Assembly: GCA_008931825.1 (NCBI GenBank)
Contig: QXVZ01002410.1
Coordinates: forward strand, 1 to 28,490
Source of the DNA: Phallusia fumigata
Lineage: Eukaryota; Chordata; Ascidiacea; Phlebobranchia; Ascidiidae
Length of the DNA stretch: 28,490 bases
Direction: 5' to 3'
In this document: piece after piece, positions 1-11,050 of the stretch
How positions within the stretch are numbered: position 1 is the stretch's first letter
Layout of the letters: every line of letters starts with the position of its first letter
The notes under the pieces: model-generated
What the model was told of the DNA's origin: nothing
The model's database searches: none
What the model saw: the letters and a program-made list of their open reading frames with translations, nothing else
Made by a program: the position numbers and the translations under genes

Positions 1-1011
1 ATCGCGAGTCCACGCATTCAAGTCGTCATATTATTCCCGGACTGTTACATATTAACCGATAGTTCCTTTGTTGTGGTCACCATCCCCGTCTGACAAGACG
101 CCAATTTGTGCGCAGGTCTCCTCGGCCTTTGGCGAGAACTTTATGAAACGGCTTACTTTTGCCTGAGCTACCTCTCTCTGCACCTAAACATTTTCCCTTC
201 CAGTATGCTGCTGTTAAGCAGTATGGCCTTTTTAATCGGAATGTTTACTTATCATCTACAGGTGCTGATAAAAAGTACCAGAGCACTCTGTTCTGTTTCG
301 ACGCGATCAAGAATCCACGCCCATATACTTAAGCAGCGGTTAATGTTATCTATACGATACGTAGTCTGTTTACAAAATTATCTGTGGTTGTTTGCAAAGC
401 CATCCTTATACTACAGTATCAACTCCCAGCACATTCTACTTTTAAAATGGTNCGTCAAACACATAAATCATTCAGAAGGTCGCCCCGCCCCTCGGTCTGG
501 CAATGACCGTTTTGTTAGCCTGGAATTCTGCTAAATCAGATTTATACCCCTAGTGCTAAGATCGCGAGTCCACGCATTCAAGTCGTCATATTATTCCCGG
601 ACTGTTACATATTAACCGATAGTTCCTTTGTTGTGGTCACCATCCCCGTCTGACAAGACGCCAATTTGTGCGCAGGTCTCCTCGGCCTTTGGCGAGAACT
701 TTATGAAACGGCTTACTTTTGCCTGAGCTACCTCTCTCTGCACCTAAACATTTTCCCTTCCAGTATGCTGCTGTTAAGCAGTATGGCCTTTTTAATCGGA
801 ATGTTTACTTATCATCTACAGGTGCTGATAAAAAGTACCAGAGCACTCTGTTCTGTTTCGACGCGATCAAGAATCCACGCCCATATACTTAAGCAGCGGT
901 TAATGTTATCTATACGATACGTAGTCTGTTTACAAAATTATCTGTGGTTGTTTGCAAAGCCATCCTTATACTACAGTATCAACTCCCAGCACATTCTACT
1001 TTTAAAATGGT
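1..1011. repeat. Tandem duplication, 560-bp period, around an N
   Basis: Bases 1-451 recur without a visible difference at 561-1011. The first copy ends at the N at 452 and about 108 bp of unrelated sequence fills the space before the second copy. Each copy has an open frame (from about 106 and 666) that starts at a non-ATG codon and resembles no family I know, so I do not call it a gene. The exact identity next to an N suggests either a very recent tandem duplication or an assembly artefact in which one contig end was placed twice. Confidence 0.9.
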
Positions 1012-2800
1012 TACGTCAACTGTTTAAACATCTGGAATCACTTACTTTCCCACTCAACTTGAACTGGATTCGACATAAAAGGCACTGGTAGGGAAAGTTC
1101 TGAATCGTTTTGATGCGTCACAATCCCATGTTAGCGACGAAAGTCATACACTCACATCCCGAAATCGTCATACAACACTTGAGATATCGCGCTCGATTAT
1201 TTCGCCGCTAAACCAACCAAACAGCTGTTGGTATTAGGACAGTCGAGTGACCCGAACAGCAAATCCCTACTGTAAGGTCTAAGTGACACAAAAGTCCTAC
1301 GCTTTCAAGGAAATCGTTATGGCCTCGCGGGCGGTAATAATGGTATGTTCTACGCGCAAAGGTAGGGACAACAGACAGACTTCTGTGTATTATTGGGAAG
1401 TTTTTTTTCGGGTCGCGTCTTTGTCAGTGCCAAACTTCATTCAACCTGTGTTGAGAAGCAATACAATGGCCTCTCTGCACTGAGGCCTTGGCTCGACACA
1501 GAGCAAAGATGATAATGATGCGTGTTTATTGACTTTAGACGCGATTTGTAATAACTTAAGTGAAAACGCTACCAGACACGCTAAGCTCACAACGTCGTTG
1601 TCAAAGTTGGTACTCGCTCTCCTGCTTTTGGCAAGTGACAGGACAAATAATACAACCCGAGCTAACCCAAGTTGTTTCACAAACAATTGCAATAAACTAT
1701 GTCGAGTCTTTTTAACAAATGTTGCATTTTTCTATGCTGGTAAATCATACCGACAGGAAAATCCGCAGTCTGCAGAAAAACGGTGGCGCGGCCCAAATCG
1801 AACTGAGATTATTTTGGTTTTCTTAAAATAGCTGTCGTTGGTTTCGTTGGTTTTCCTGTTATCCTTGGAAGGTGGAACTAAGCCCAATTAAATAAGATAC
1901 GCCTACTAATAATGAGTTCGTCGTACGTGCTACCTGCATAAACCACTTTGGCGATTGGTCGCTTAAGTTTATGATGGCTAAGATTCGTGCAACTATCCTG
2001 TATTCGAAAGTTCGTGGATTCTAATCTTACCCCATATTACGTTAGATTTTCATGGGTATGAAGAAATGTTACGAATTATTCAAATCGAAAGACTTAACCA
2101 AGTCCAAGTCCGACGTTGCCCTGTGGAGACTTTTACGTGTGTTGCCTAAACGGTCACATAACAAAATCCACCAGATTCCTCATGAACATCGTTTATTGCG
2201 CGATTACCCCCCCAAATATAATTTGCCCTAAACAAATTATTGACCCGTGTCGGGGTCAACCGACCGAGGGACGGTTGAAATATTTACTTTTTGTTGCGGT
2301 TCGCGCATTTGCGAATTTTGAAGTTGTTTCGGAACATTTCTGGTGCTTATTGGAGGTTACAACTAGACCTTTACAGTGCATGGTGTTACATTTTTTTACT
2401 GTTGCTTCGATATTTTAATAAATCTTAAGATTAAAATTACCTTTTGCATCCAATTGTCTTGCGCATGTGCGTGTTTCTTTTTAGCCAATGAATAGTAAAG
2501 TAATATTAATACTGATTTAAAAAAAAAGTTTTTTGTTTAAATTTTTTTCAGAATAAAGCTACAGTTCTGCCAGGCTGGTCAGTTATGCATAAGAAACCAG
2601 GGAAGTGGCTTTGCCCCTCGCTGTGTAGAAAAATATTTTGCACTACTCCATCACGCTGTCAAATTGTAAACATAACTTAAAAAATGTCATTATTTTCTCT
2701 CCACCTGCTTTTGGTTTCTCTGTGTAAATGGTAGCATACTTGTAAACAAATTGAACATTTATCATGACCAACAGGTGTAGTGATTATTGTTATCTTTTAT
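1012..2800. other. No supported gene; intergenic DNA upstream of WRAP73
   Basis: Several open frames of 60-100 codons occur on both strands, but none has a recognisable motif, a convincing start or exon-like borders. Small features are visible. A 10-bp unit is repeated directly near 1833-1853. Bases near 2298-2314 can form a short hairpin. An A/T homopolymer stretch lies around 2519-2550. I see no RNA gene here. Confidence 0.5.
2460..2471. promoter_or_regulatory. NRF1-like palindromic motif upstream of WRAP73
   Basis: The bases TGCGCATGTGCG differ at one position from the NRF1-type palindrome (TGCGCANGCGCA class). They lie about 370 bp before the WRAP73 start codon. Motifs of this class are common in housekeeping promoters of animals. 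The match is short and could be chance. Confidence 0.25.
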
Positions 2801-2832
2801 ATGTACATTGCATTTTCAGTTGATCTTTAAGG
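2801..2832 (+). promoter_or_regulatory. Candidate trans-splice acceptor and short 5' UTR of WRAP73
   Basis: A pyrimidine-rich stretch ends in TTTTCAG at 2819, 13 bases before the WRAP73 ATG. No upstream coding exon is needed, because the protein is complete from this ATG. In tunicates such a site is where a spliced leader is often joined. A cis-spliced non-coding first exon is the alternative. Confidence 0.4.
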
Positions 2833-4493
2833 ATGAATTTTTCTGAATTATTTAAACAGTCGCAGGGACTTTGCAAGTTTTCACCGGATGGTCAATACTT
2901 GGTGAACTGTGTGTCATACAAAGTGATAATACGGGATGTGGAGACTTTGCAAATCATTAGATTATACACATGTGTTGATGCAATTCAATCTGTGGACTGG
3001 TCGTCAGACTCACAGTTTTTGCTTTGTGCCATGTACAAGCGTGGCATGTGCCAGGTGTGGTCAATTGACCAACCAGACTGGACTTGCAAAATAGATGAAG
3101 GGTCTGCTGGTTTAATTCATGCTCTATGGAGTCCTGATGGTAGACATGTATTAACTGCTGCCAGTTTCAACCTAAGAGTGACTGTTTGGTCACTTGTGAA
3201 CAAATCAATATCTTACATTAGGTTTGTAAAAAATGCAAAAGAGTGCTTAAGTTTTTCCTCTGATGGCAAATACCTGGCCCTCGCCGAGTGCAGAAAATGC
3301 AAGGACTGTGTCAGTGTATTTGCGGTCGAATCATGGCAGCTTCTTAATCTGTTTGAGACTGATACAGAAGATCTAAGTGGGTTGAAATGGTCACCAGATG
3401 GAAGGGTAATTTGTGTATGGGATCATTGTCTGTGGTACAAGATTCTCATTTACACCATGGATGGTCGTTGTCTCAGCACATACAAAGCATATGAATGGGC
3501 TTTGGGTGTGAAGCGGGCTATATGGTCACCCACCAGTCAGTTCTTAGCTGTGGGTAGCTACGATCAGAAGGTCAGGGTACTAAACCACATTACATGGAAA
3601 AGCATATCAGAGTTTTCACACACACCCACAATCCAGAATTCTAATGTGGTTGTGTATGGAGAAAAGGAGTCCCGCCCAGAAATCCCTAAACACGAGAACA
3701 CCACCCTAAATGCAGCACCAACAATTTTCAGCACTCAGAGCAAGTATGAATTTTTAACACTCCCTGTTGAGTTAAATTGTTGTTTGCCTGATCCAGAAAA
3801 AGCCAATCCCAAAATTGGAGTCAGTTGGATGGAGTTCAGTTCTGATAACAAGTACCTTGCCACAATTGATGACAGCATGCGCACAGCAATGCATATTTGG
3901 AGCATGCAGAAATTATGTCTGTTTGTTGTGTTGAAACAGGCCTCACCAATCAAGTGTGCAAGGTAGGTATATTACTAATTAGGACCTAACTGAGGCAGAT
4001 AAGTTGTAGTAAGAATGGTGGCTTCATTGACGCGAAGATAATTGCATTGTTAAGGTTTTTTTGTTTATTTTTGTCACATCCCTTATGTTTTTCTCTCCCT
4101 GCACAATCTAGTGAAACAATATTTGACAAATTTAATAAAAACATGGACATGTGTTGACCTAAATACAAGGTTACATTCTGATATTCCCCAAAGCACATTT
4201 GTATGAAAATGATTTCAAGACAGTTTGAAACAACACATTTTTTATGTACAGCTCTATGCTATATTACAATGCATTTTTTTGTTAGATGGGATCCATCCAA
4301 GAGTCGTCTTGCCTTGTGCACTGGAAATGACAAGATATACCTCTGGTCTCCTTCTGGCTCAGTTTCTGTACAAGTGCCTATCAGCGCAACCTTTCATGTC
4401 CATTCATTAAGGTGGCATCCCAACAGCAAATCAATTTTATTGTTGAGCAAAGAACAAACATGCATTTGCTATTTGGAAAATTCCACCACATGA
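2833..4493 (+). CDS. WRAP73: WRAP73 (WDR8), centrosomal WD-repeat protein, two exons
   Basis: Exons are 2833-3962 and 4286-4493, joined by a GT-AG intron (GTAGGT donor, GTTAG acceptor) that splits an Arg codon and continues into WDPSK. The protein is about 445 residues; human WRAP73 has 460. It starts MNFSELFKQS and keeps family blocks such as CKFSPDGQYL, LCAMYKRG, CKIDEGSAGL and AYEWALGVK, so the start is well placed. The whole protein is WD40 repeats, with the last repeats (CTGNDKIYLWSP and the C-terminal LLSKEQTCIC block) in exon 2. In other animals WRAP73 works with SSX2IP at centriolar satellites and spindle poles in centrosome maturation and spindle anchoring. Having most of the gene in one long exon suggests intron loss. 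It converges with the methyltransferase gene 289 bp downstream. Confidence 0.95.
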
Positions 4494-4781
4494 TTGTTTT
4501 TTTTGTTTAAAATCCAGTTTAGGGGAAAAAGTCCTTGTCCCTGTTAGGTCAGTATGTATTACAATATTGCATTTGCTTTGGTTGGGTAATATTTTATATT
4601 GAGTGACCAATCTTATCTATTTCCTGAAGACATTTATTGTGACATATAGTTTTTTAACAGATGAAATATATTTGTGTGTGATGTGAACAAGAAATTGGAT
4701 TTTAAGTTTTTTTAGACGTAAAATAAGAGGTAGGTTTTTCTGCTAATGAATTTTCCACTTTGCAAAATACAAAATTGTCTT
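4494..4781. other. Convergent 3' intergenic region with a minus-strand poly(A) signal
   Basis: The two genes end tail to tail here. TTTATT at 4633-4638 reads AATAAA on the minus strand, 144 bp past the methyltransferase stop, and is its likely poly(A) signal. I see no canonical AATAAA for WRAP73 on the plus strand, so the 3' UTRs may overlap. Confidence 0.5.
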
Positions 4782-5549
4782 TCAACTGTCTACCATAATT
4801 TTTGTAAAATCATTTTCTTCAAAACATGATTGCATTTCTGCTGGTTTTATCAGCAATTCTGTTTCTTTCAACCAGTCTTCACGACGTTGTGATACTGAAA
4901 GTTCAAACTCCTTGTCTGTTTTGGACAGTTGCTCCCCCTTGGTCATACAATACACAAAGTATTCAATGCAACCAGTATCGCCAATCACATGGCAATTTAC
5001 ACTCCATTTCAGACACTTTCTGGCATATATGCGCTTGCGGAACATGGGTTGCTCGAAAGTAATTGACAAAAATTTTCCACCAGTCTTTAGAAGTTGGCTG
5101 CACTGAAGCAAAATCATTTCCATTGTCCTAAACGCTGTCTCACTTAACTGCCAGCGATCTGGTTCGTCAACCAGCAAGGCATCAAGTGTGCCTTTTTCTA
5201 GGATAACGTCAAACCCACCATCAGCAAATTTTAAATCTCGTATATCCATGGTCTCCCATAACATGCCAGGACAGTCCAGGTGTTTTTCTCTCATCTTTTG
5301 TATACACACCTCTGAGTAATCAACATTTACAATGTGGTGGAACCCATCAGCATACATGTCTGCACTTAACCTGCTGTTTCCACATCCCAAAATCAGTATT
5401 TTGTCAGTACTTTGAACATACTTTCTAATAATGTTTTTGAAGAAGTTGTAATCTTTAAACCATTCATAGCAATCTTCTTCAGTGTAACGTGAATTCCAAT
5501 ATTCCCTCTCTTTGTACTTGACATTACTCTCCATAACAAAACAGTTCAA
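4782..5549 (-). CDS. EEF1AKMT4: EEF1AKMT4-type lysine methyltransferase
   Basis: A single-exon frame of 255 residues, the same length as the human protein. It begins with the family's YKEREYWNSRY block (about 12-22). It then carries the class I SAM-binding motif ILILGCGNSRLS (51-62), the acidic post-I motif VNVDYS (74-79), WETMDIRDLKF (98-108) and the diagnostic EKGTLDALL (118-126). In mammals EEF1AKMT4 methylates a lysine of elongation factor eEF1A, Lys36. The same activity is inferred here from the whole-length match. The ATG at 5549 is the first in frame; a second Met six codons later could also serve. The start lies 22 nt after an acceptor-like TTGCAG and close behind the poly(A) signal of the upstream sulfatase gene, so it is a good candidate for the second gene of an operon. 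Confidence 0.9.
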   Translation of the reverse strand: MNCFVMESNVKYKEREYWNSRYTEEDCYEWFKDYNFFKNIIRKYVQSTDKILILGCGNSRLSADMYADGFHHIVNVDYSEVCIQKMREKHLDCPGMLWETMDIRDLKFADGGFDVILEKGTLDALLVDEPDRWQLSETAFRTMEMILLQCSQLLKTGGKFLSITFEQPMFRKRIYARKCLKWSVNCHVIGDTGCIEYFVYCMTKGEQLSKTDKEFELSVSQRREDWLKETELLIKPAEMQSCFEENDFTKIMVDS

Positions 5550-5571
5550 ACTTTGATTTAGATGGAATTAG

Positions 5572-5594
5572 CTGCAATGCATAGAACATTTATT
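5572..5594 (-). promoter_or_regulatory. Operon-type junction: AATAAA followed by TTGCAG
   Basis: On the minus strand, AATAAA (5594-5589) is followed within 17 bp by TTGCAG ending at 5572. The EEF1AKMT4 start codon comes 22 nt later. This would be the 3' end signal of the arylsulfatase transcript next to a trans-splice acceptor for the next cistron. In known tunicate operons, near-zero spacing of this kind goes with spliced-leader addition to the downstream gene. Confidence 0.55.
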
Positions 5595-5676
5595 GATTTT
5601 GTGTTGAAGTAAAGTTACAGTGATATATCACAAAGTAATGCTCCTGTATTATAAGTACACAATCATACATGAAAAT

Positions 5677-5901
5677 ATAGCCAAAATGTAACATTGAAAA
5701 ACAATACAATAATAATATAACTATTGCAAAATGGTAAAAAGAATGGGCATATTTCATGGTCAGAAGTATAGACAGTAAAATCGGTATAAGNATAGCCAAA
5801 ATGTAACATTGAAAAACAATAATACAATAACAATATAACTATTGCAAAATGTTAAAAAGAAGGGGCATATTTCATGGTCAAAAGTATAGACAGTAAAATC
5901 T
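5677..5901. repeat. Near-identical direct repeat flanking an N, probably two haplotypes
   Basis: Bases 5677-5782 and 5792-5901 are the same stretch in two versions that differ by a few substitutions and a 3-base indel. They are separated by eight bases and the N at 5791. The region lies in what would be the 3' UTR of the minus-strand sulfatase. The divergence level and the N fit two alleles of one locus placed in tandem during assembly. Confidence 0.8.
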
Positions 5902-6030
5902 TGTAACAAATCATTTACTATAAACCAACATAAGAACTGCAAATCATTTTCATACAAAACCACTATGATTTGATAAATTTAGCTTAATGGCATGAGAATA
6001 TTATGTCATTCAAACGACTATGGATAATGG

Positions 6031-9000
6031 TTATTTCCATGGATTCCACACATTATCTTGCAATGCAGGATTACAGTTTTTGTCACCACCAGGCCAAGCT
6101 ATTGGAACTGCGGTCTTGTTGTAAGCAGCTATCTTTTCCAGCATCTGATCAACAATCATTGGAAAATACTTTGCAACATCAATGTTCTCTGAAGGATCAG
6201 CTGTGATATCATACAGCCGGACACTTGGTACTGGTTCTGGTGCCCTGATTGGTTGTTCTTTACAATCTGGGTGATAACCATCAGAAACTAGACAGGATGT
6301 GTCAACAGTTTGGTTTTTATACAGGGTTGGAGGTGGATCTATAGATGAATAACCTAAACACAGAAAGTTAGTGTGAACAAAAACCCTGACAACCAAGTTT
6401 GATTGGTAATGTTCTGCAAGTCTGTTGGGTGGTTTGTTGGGTTTGTGTATGCTTTAGCCTGGGTTGCACCCCCTGACATTATTATCAAATATTCGCGTAT
6501 CTCCTCACTACCCCCTCCCCTAAAAAAATAAGTAAACTTATATCACTCAACAAACAAATATTTTCTTCTAGGTATCATGATTTGGCAACAGAAACTTTTG
6601 TAAACACACCTGGATCTCCTGTATACAATTTCCAATTCATCCACCTCAATGCAGTGTGACCCTGCAAAGTGTTAACTCCATATTTGTTGGGGTATGGAGT
6701 CATTGGTGGAGTTGGTCCAAAAGGGCGAGTAAATTGGGGATCAATGTTGTGAAGTAACTCCGTTCTTGGTGAATGACCGTCCTTACTAGAAATTGCATCC
6801 CAAACATTGTGGCTGTCAAGAGGTTTAGTTCCAGACGTGGTTGTACCAGCCACATGCAGCAGCGTTGGAAACCAATCAGACACATGCATCAATTCTGTAA
6901 AGAAAGAGGTGTTTCAATTCACTTGTAAGCATGCATCTGAATGAATATTCCCCAAAATTGTCACATTAGCTACCAAAATTTCAACTGTTAATTTAGGAAT
7001 TTGATGGTGCACGAAATCTGTTTAACAATCTCAGGGCGTCAAAAATATATGATGTTTTTTTATATTTAGAGACAGGTAAAAAAACACTTGGAAAATAAAT
7101 GCCCACCAGTGCTAGTTCTGTTTTTGTCCTTTATCCCAGCACCATGTACCAAGCCCACACCTCTTACACCACCTTCCCATAGTGATGCTTTCCTTCCTCG
7201 CAATGGCCAGTTATTTCCACCATTGAGAGTCTGACCACCATTATCTGTACAACAGATTAATATAAAAATTATTTTATTTAGGTTATGGACCTAATGTTCA
7301 GTTGTTGTTCATTCAAGTGTTTGGCTTGTGTGTGTTAGCCTTGATAAGAAAAACTTGATTGTTTGGTTAAACATCAGTGAATTATGTATGGCCAGGAATA
7401 TAAACAATCAATCCCAAACCAGGAACAAATATTTGCCTGAATCCTTGCAACCACCCGTCTTGTGACAGTTGTAATATTTGCACATGTGACAATAGCAAAC
7501 AAATGCATTCAGTTTATTTTATTCCCAGTCAACGGACACTGCTTTGTTTTTTTTTAAATGTTAATCATTTACTGCCTGTCACATTGCAGTTCGGCTAATA
7601 CAGTTTTGCCAATTTATGCAATTCTAAAGTTGGTAGCTTTAATTTGATTCAAACTTCTAACAAGGGTGCAGTTGTACCAACCATGCAACTATTTTGTTTT
7701 GCGATTGATTAACTCTGTCAGGCAGTACCTGTGCTGAATATAGTGACAGTGTTATTCCACATGTTTTGTTTCTGCAGCTCATCCACCACAGCTCCAACCA
7801 CATCATCCATTGCTGTCACCATTGCCGAGTAGATTTTTCGCTTGTTGTCTTTAATGTTTGGATACATATCAATGTACTTTTGAGGCGCTTGCAAAGGAGC
7901 ATGAACAGATTGAAAGGGAAGATATAAAAACAAAGGCTGTAAAAAAACTTGTTTAATGGCCATCCATTTTCTAAACACAAAGCACTAAGGATTTGGAAGT
8001 TACAACCAAGTTAATATTCAAAATGCAACAACCTTGTCTTTATCATGCTCTTGGATGATGTTTAGGGCTCTCTGTTGATAAAGATATGTAGAGTATGTTC
8101 CATTTCCTTCCCAGGCAGGTTTCAGATTGTCATGAAAATCATATCCCTTAAACTGTCCACTGTATTTCCAATTGAACATGTGACCAACAACTTCTTTGGT
8201 GTAATAGTCTTGATTTCCACAGTAATAACCTGTGGTAAAGACAAAAACGATATGCATCAGTTATGCACAAAACATAACTTGATGCAAAAAAGCGTGCTAC
8301 ACAATAGTTAAATAACTTATGTTCCATGAAAATCATTGCTCCATATTTGCGTATGATTCACGACTTTTAAGGTTTTAAATTTGTACATTTTGGCACTTTA
8401 TAGGTTCGGTAACACGCAAAATAATTCACCAACTATCAGTGAGCAACATGGTGTTCATGACAACATTTTAGAAAGTTTCTTTATGCTGGCTAACCATAAA
8501 ATGAGTCGAATCCTCTAGACGTAGGAAGACATTCATATTTGCAAAACCCAAGATGCCACTTTCCAACAATATGAGTTGAATAACCAGCCTCCCTGAGTTT
8601 CGCAGGCAAAAGCGTTTCATCCAAGGGCAGACATTGCGGTTGGGGAGCAAACAAAACATTATGCTGCAAGCCAAAGTGTATCTAAAAAGCAAATGGCAAC
8701 ACAAATGTAGAAGATTTCTTTGATTTGTACACAAAAAGCAACAGTCACATTTGTTGCAAAACTAACCTATTTTTCATCAAATAGGAATTACCTATTTCAA
8801 TCACAGACCAGGTATTTATACTTTCTATAGGCTTTCGTATACTCACTTGGTAGCGACCAGTCATTAGCTGACTTCTGCTAGGTGTACAGATGGGCTGCAC
8901 ATAGTAGTTTTCCAAAATCACTCCATCCCTTGCAAGCTAGTAACATACATACTTAAATAACAGCTTTCAAATGGTTAAAATTCTTGAACTGGTTAACACA

Positions 9001-9115
9001 CCTTGTCAATATTCGGAGTAAAAATATCTGCCCCATGGTAGCCGACATCATGGTATGTGCATGCACACATAAAACTATAACTAACTGAGCACATAAAATA
9101 CAAAACAATAATCAT
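6031..9115 (-). CDS. Arylsulfatase B-like sulfatase, copy 1; N-terminal metal-binding strand missing
   Basis: Eight coding exons on the minus strand: 9115-9002, 8936-8847, 8681-8495, 8229-8033, 7936-7729, 7244-7107, 6894-6610 and 6353-6031. All have GT-AG borders and compatible phases and give about 513 residues. Visible sulfatase residues are C55-T-P-S-R (the formylglycine signature), K109 and H111 in VGKWHLG, the His in [14 protein letters not shown], and the Lys in RGRKAS. The ARSB/ARSI/ARSJ group hydrolyses sulfate esters; ARSB removes 4-sulfate from N-acetylgalactosamine in dermatan and chondroitin sulfate in lysosomes. The oddity is the first exon. After a hydrophobic signal-like start it goes straight into YHDVGYHG, without the [10 protein letters not shown] strand of copy 2, so the two Asp metal ligands are absent. 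The rest is intact. It may be a deletion allele, an inactive paralog or an assembly error. The poly(A) signal is probably AATAAA at 5594-5589. Confidence 0.85.
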
Positions 9116-9125
9116 CAAGCTGAAT
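9116..9125 (-). promoter_or_regulatory. Candidate trans-splice acceptor of sulfatase copy 1
   Basis: On the minus strand ATTCAG ends at 9120, four bases before the ATG at 9115. Sulfatase copy 2 has an acceptor-like site at the same place relative to its start. It could be a spliced-leader acceptor, or a cis acceptor whose upstream exon is not recognisable. Confidence 0.3.
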
Positions 9126-11050
9126 TTGCGACACCATGCTCGCTTAAGCACTGTCAGACGACGATTTCATCAAACAAACTTTTAAGAAAAGAAGTCAATC
9201 ACTCAACAACACTTAACACGCAGAAACTTATCGGGATTGCTGCATGGTCCAGCACTTGGGCACACAGATGTTTCCTGCAATCCCACAATAGTTGGCCGAA
9301 CTATTGTTAAATAGTGTCCTGGTTAACAGGAAAGTTGCAATCGCAACATAAACATACACACGTGCAAAACAGCCAAACCACAAACGAAGAGTTTACAAGC
9401 AGTACAGCTGTCAATCAGAAGTTTAATGAACCAGAACACGATTTTCAGCGGGTACAGAAGTCAACACGTTTTGAATGCGCATTTACCAACCCTACACGAG
9501 TCGGGCTAACTGATCAATTCATACACACAATCTGAATGTTCTAATCTACGCCAAACCCGAGATATTGCACTGACCCAACCCATGGGACTCGATCAAACAA
9601 GCACTAAAATAAAACAAAATCGATCTTTTCTAATGCTTTTATTTGATCCAATTATTTCGTCCCATGTTTCCATGTTGTTTGTGACAATATCAGCCTAGTT
9701 GCCTTAAAACAGGCGTTTATCATAGTTTCCGGTCTTTGTGTGACGTCCGATAAATCCTAAAACAAATTTTATTTCAGTGTAAAACGACTATTAACGACGC
9801 CGAACCATTGTCTTTACACACACTGGTCTGAAATATTTTTTCTCGGGGTTTGAACCCCGGACGATCCCGAGAACGAAGCCTGATCACTTTTTTTAATTTT
9901 GTACACGGGTCGAGCGCCTTAGTCCATTCGACCAACTCGCACAGAATTGAAAGGTGGTAGGCCTAAGCTACTCTATCTAGCAGTTTTATGGCACAATACC
10001 TTGCGACGTAGAATTCGTTTAGGGCAGTGTATTTGCCGACCGGGTGCCGTTAAACGCGCTGCAGCTATACACCATCATTACAAGGCGTTATGTGGCGGGG
10101 ACTCACATCGGAGGGTGAGTTTGACGCATTATGAGAAACACGACTATGGGGGGACGTTGCGGGACCAACCGAGGGGGCCTTAGAATCTAACCACCCGTGT
10201 TAGGAAAAGAGGGTGGGGTTCGACAGAAAAACCAACCACCGAAAGCAACCCTGCCGGATAGTTTCGAGGGTGTTAAAAGAAATTAGACATCATTAAAGTG
10301 GGTCGATAAATAGTTAACTAAAACAAAAAAAACCTAAAAAAAAACAAAACAAAAACAAGAGGGAGATAAAGGCACGCCACGAATTTGAGTCGACCGATGT
10401 CTGCTCCCAGGCAGTTGATTTCCTTGTAATACAGATAGGCAAACGGCAGCAGCGACAAGTTTCAGAATAAAATACAATCATTTGCAAATCAGACACAAGA
10501 CTAAACCCATCAAAACAAAATATAAAGCAAGTTATTAAGGTTTTACAAGAAATGTGAGTATAGCTTTATCAAACATTTGCCCAGATATTTTGCAAGGAGA
10601 TTTCAAAAATACAGGTCTCCTGACCATTAATAACACGTTAAAACTTTTATAAATTGTATGCAATTTGTTTTTTCTTTTGTTCGACTATATTGCACATTCT
10701 TGTTAAAATTAAAAATACCACGTTTTTTAAAAATATGTGTGCTACGATACATCATATAAATAAACATTTATTTTATTCACTGCAAATACAGCGAGAATGT
10801 AGCCTACGTTTATAAACAGGAAAATACTGTAAAAAAATGATAATAAAGAAGCAAAAAGTTCAATAAAGGAACCGCAAAGATTGCTTAGATGGAAACAAAA
10901 AACGCAAAAACTCATTGTTTTGGTGTGCACACTAGATTTTTCAGTTAATAAATTTGTGACCTTTGAACAATTGTTTGTTACCGATTCTAATCAATCCAAA
11001 TAACAGAATCATGTCTGTCATAACTGCTGCTGGCAGCCAACGTCCACCTT
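9126..11050. other. Intergenic region without a supported gene
   Basis: This lies between the start of sulfatase copy 1 and the CaaX-ending coding-like stretch. A plus-strand open frame at about 9314-9535 is hydrophilic but starts with a non-ATG codon and matches nothing I know. Around 9950-10260 the DNA is noticeably richer in GC and CpG than its surroundings and may be repeat-derived. AATAAA signals on the minus strand at 10767-10777 would suit a transcript ending just after 11051. Confidence 0.4.
9839..9934 (-). repeat. tRNA-derived fragment (SINE-like or tRNA pseudogene)
   Basis: On the minus strand a box-A-like stretch (9934-9917, TGGTCGAATGGACTAAGG) precedes a box-B-like stretch (9856-9847, GGTTCAAACC). 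The latter sits inside a perfect T-arm stem with CGGGG and CCCCG arms. I could not pair a full acceptor stem, so this is not called a working tRNA. The 3' half, 9885-9839, matches 26949-26995 at 42 of 47 positions, which points to a dispersed tRNA-derived repeat. Confidence 0.5.

Noticed and set aside
106-1091. Two long matching open frames at the left end as genes
   Set aside because: Both are in the duplicated 451-bp segment, start at a non-ATG codon and have no known motif. Duplication of the DNA explains their similarity.
5590-5963. Two minus-strand frames as small proteins
   Set aside because: They fall in the haplotype-like duplicated 3' UTR segment around an N, and their low-complexity hydrophobic translation comes from AT-rich sequence.
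9839-9934. Functional type II tRNA gene
   Set aside because: Box-A-like and box-B-like stretches and a T-arm are visible, but no acceptor stem or plausible anticodon arm could be paired.
10742-10930. Hydrophobic minus-strand frame as the missing membrane segment of the GTPase
   Set aside because: It has no acceptor or phase link to the upstream exons, lies beyond the CaaX-ending frame, and is in very AT-rich DNA where hydrophobic codons arise by chance.
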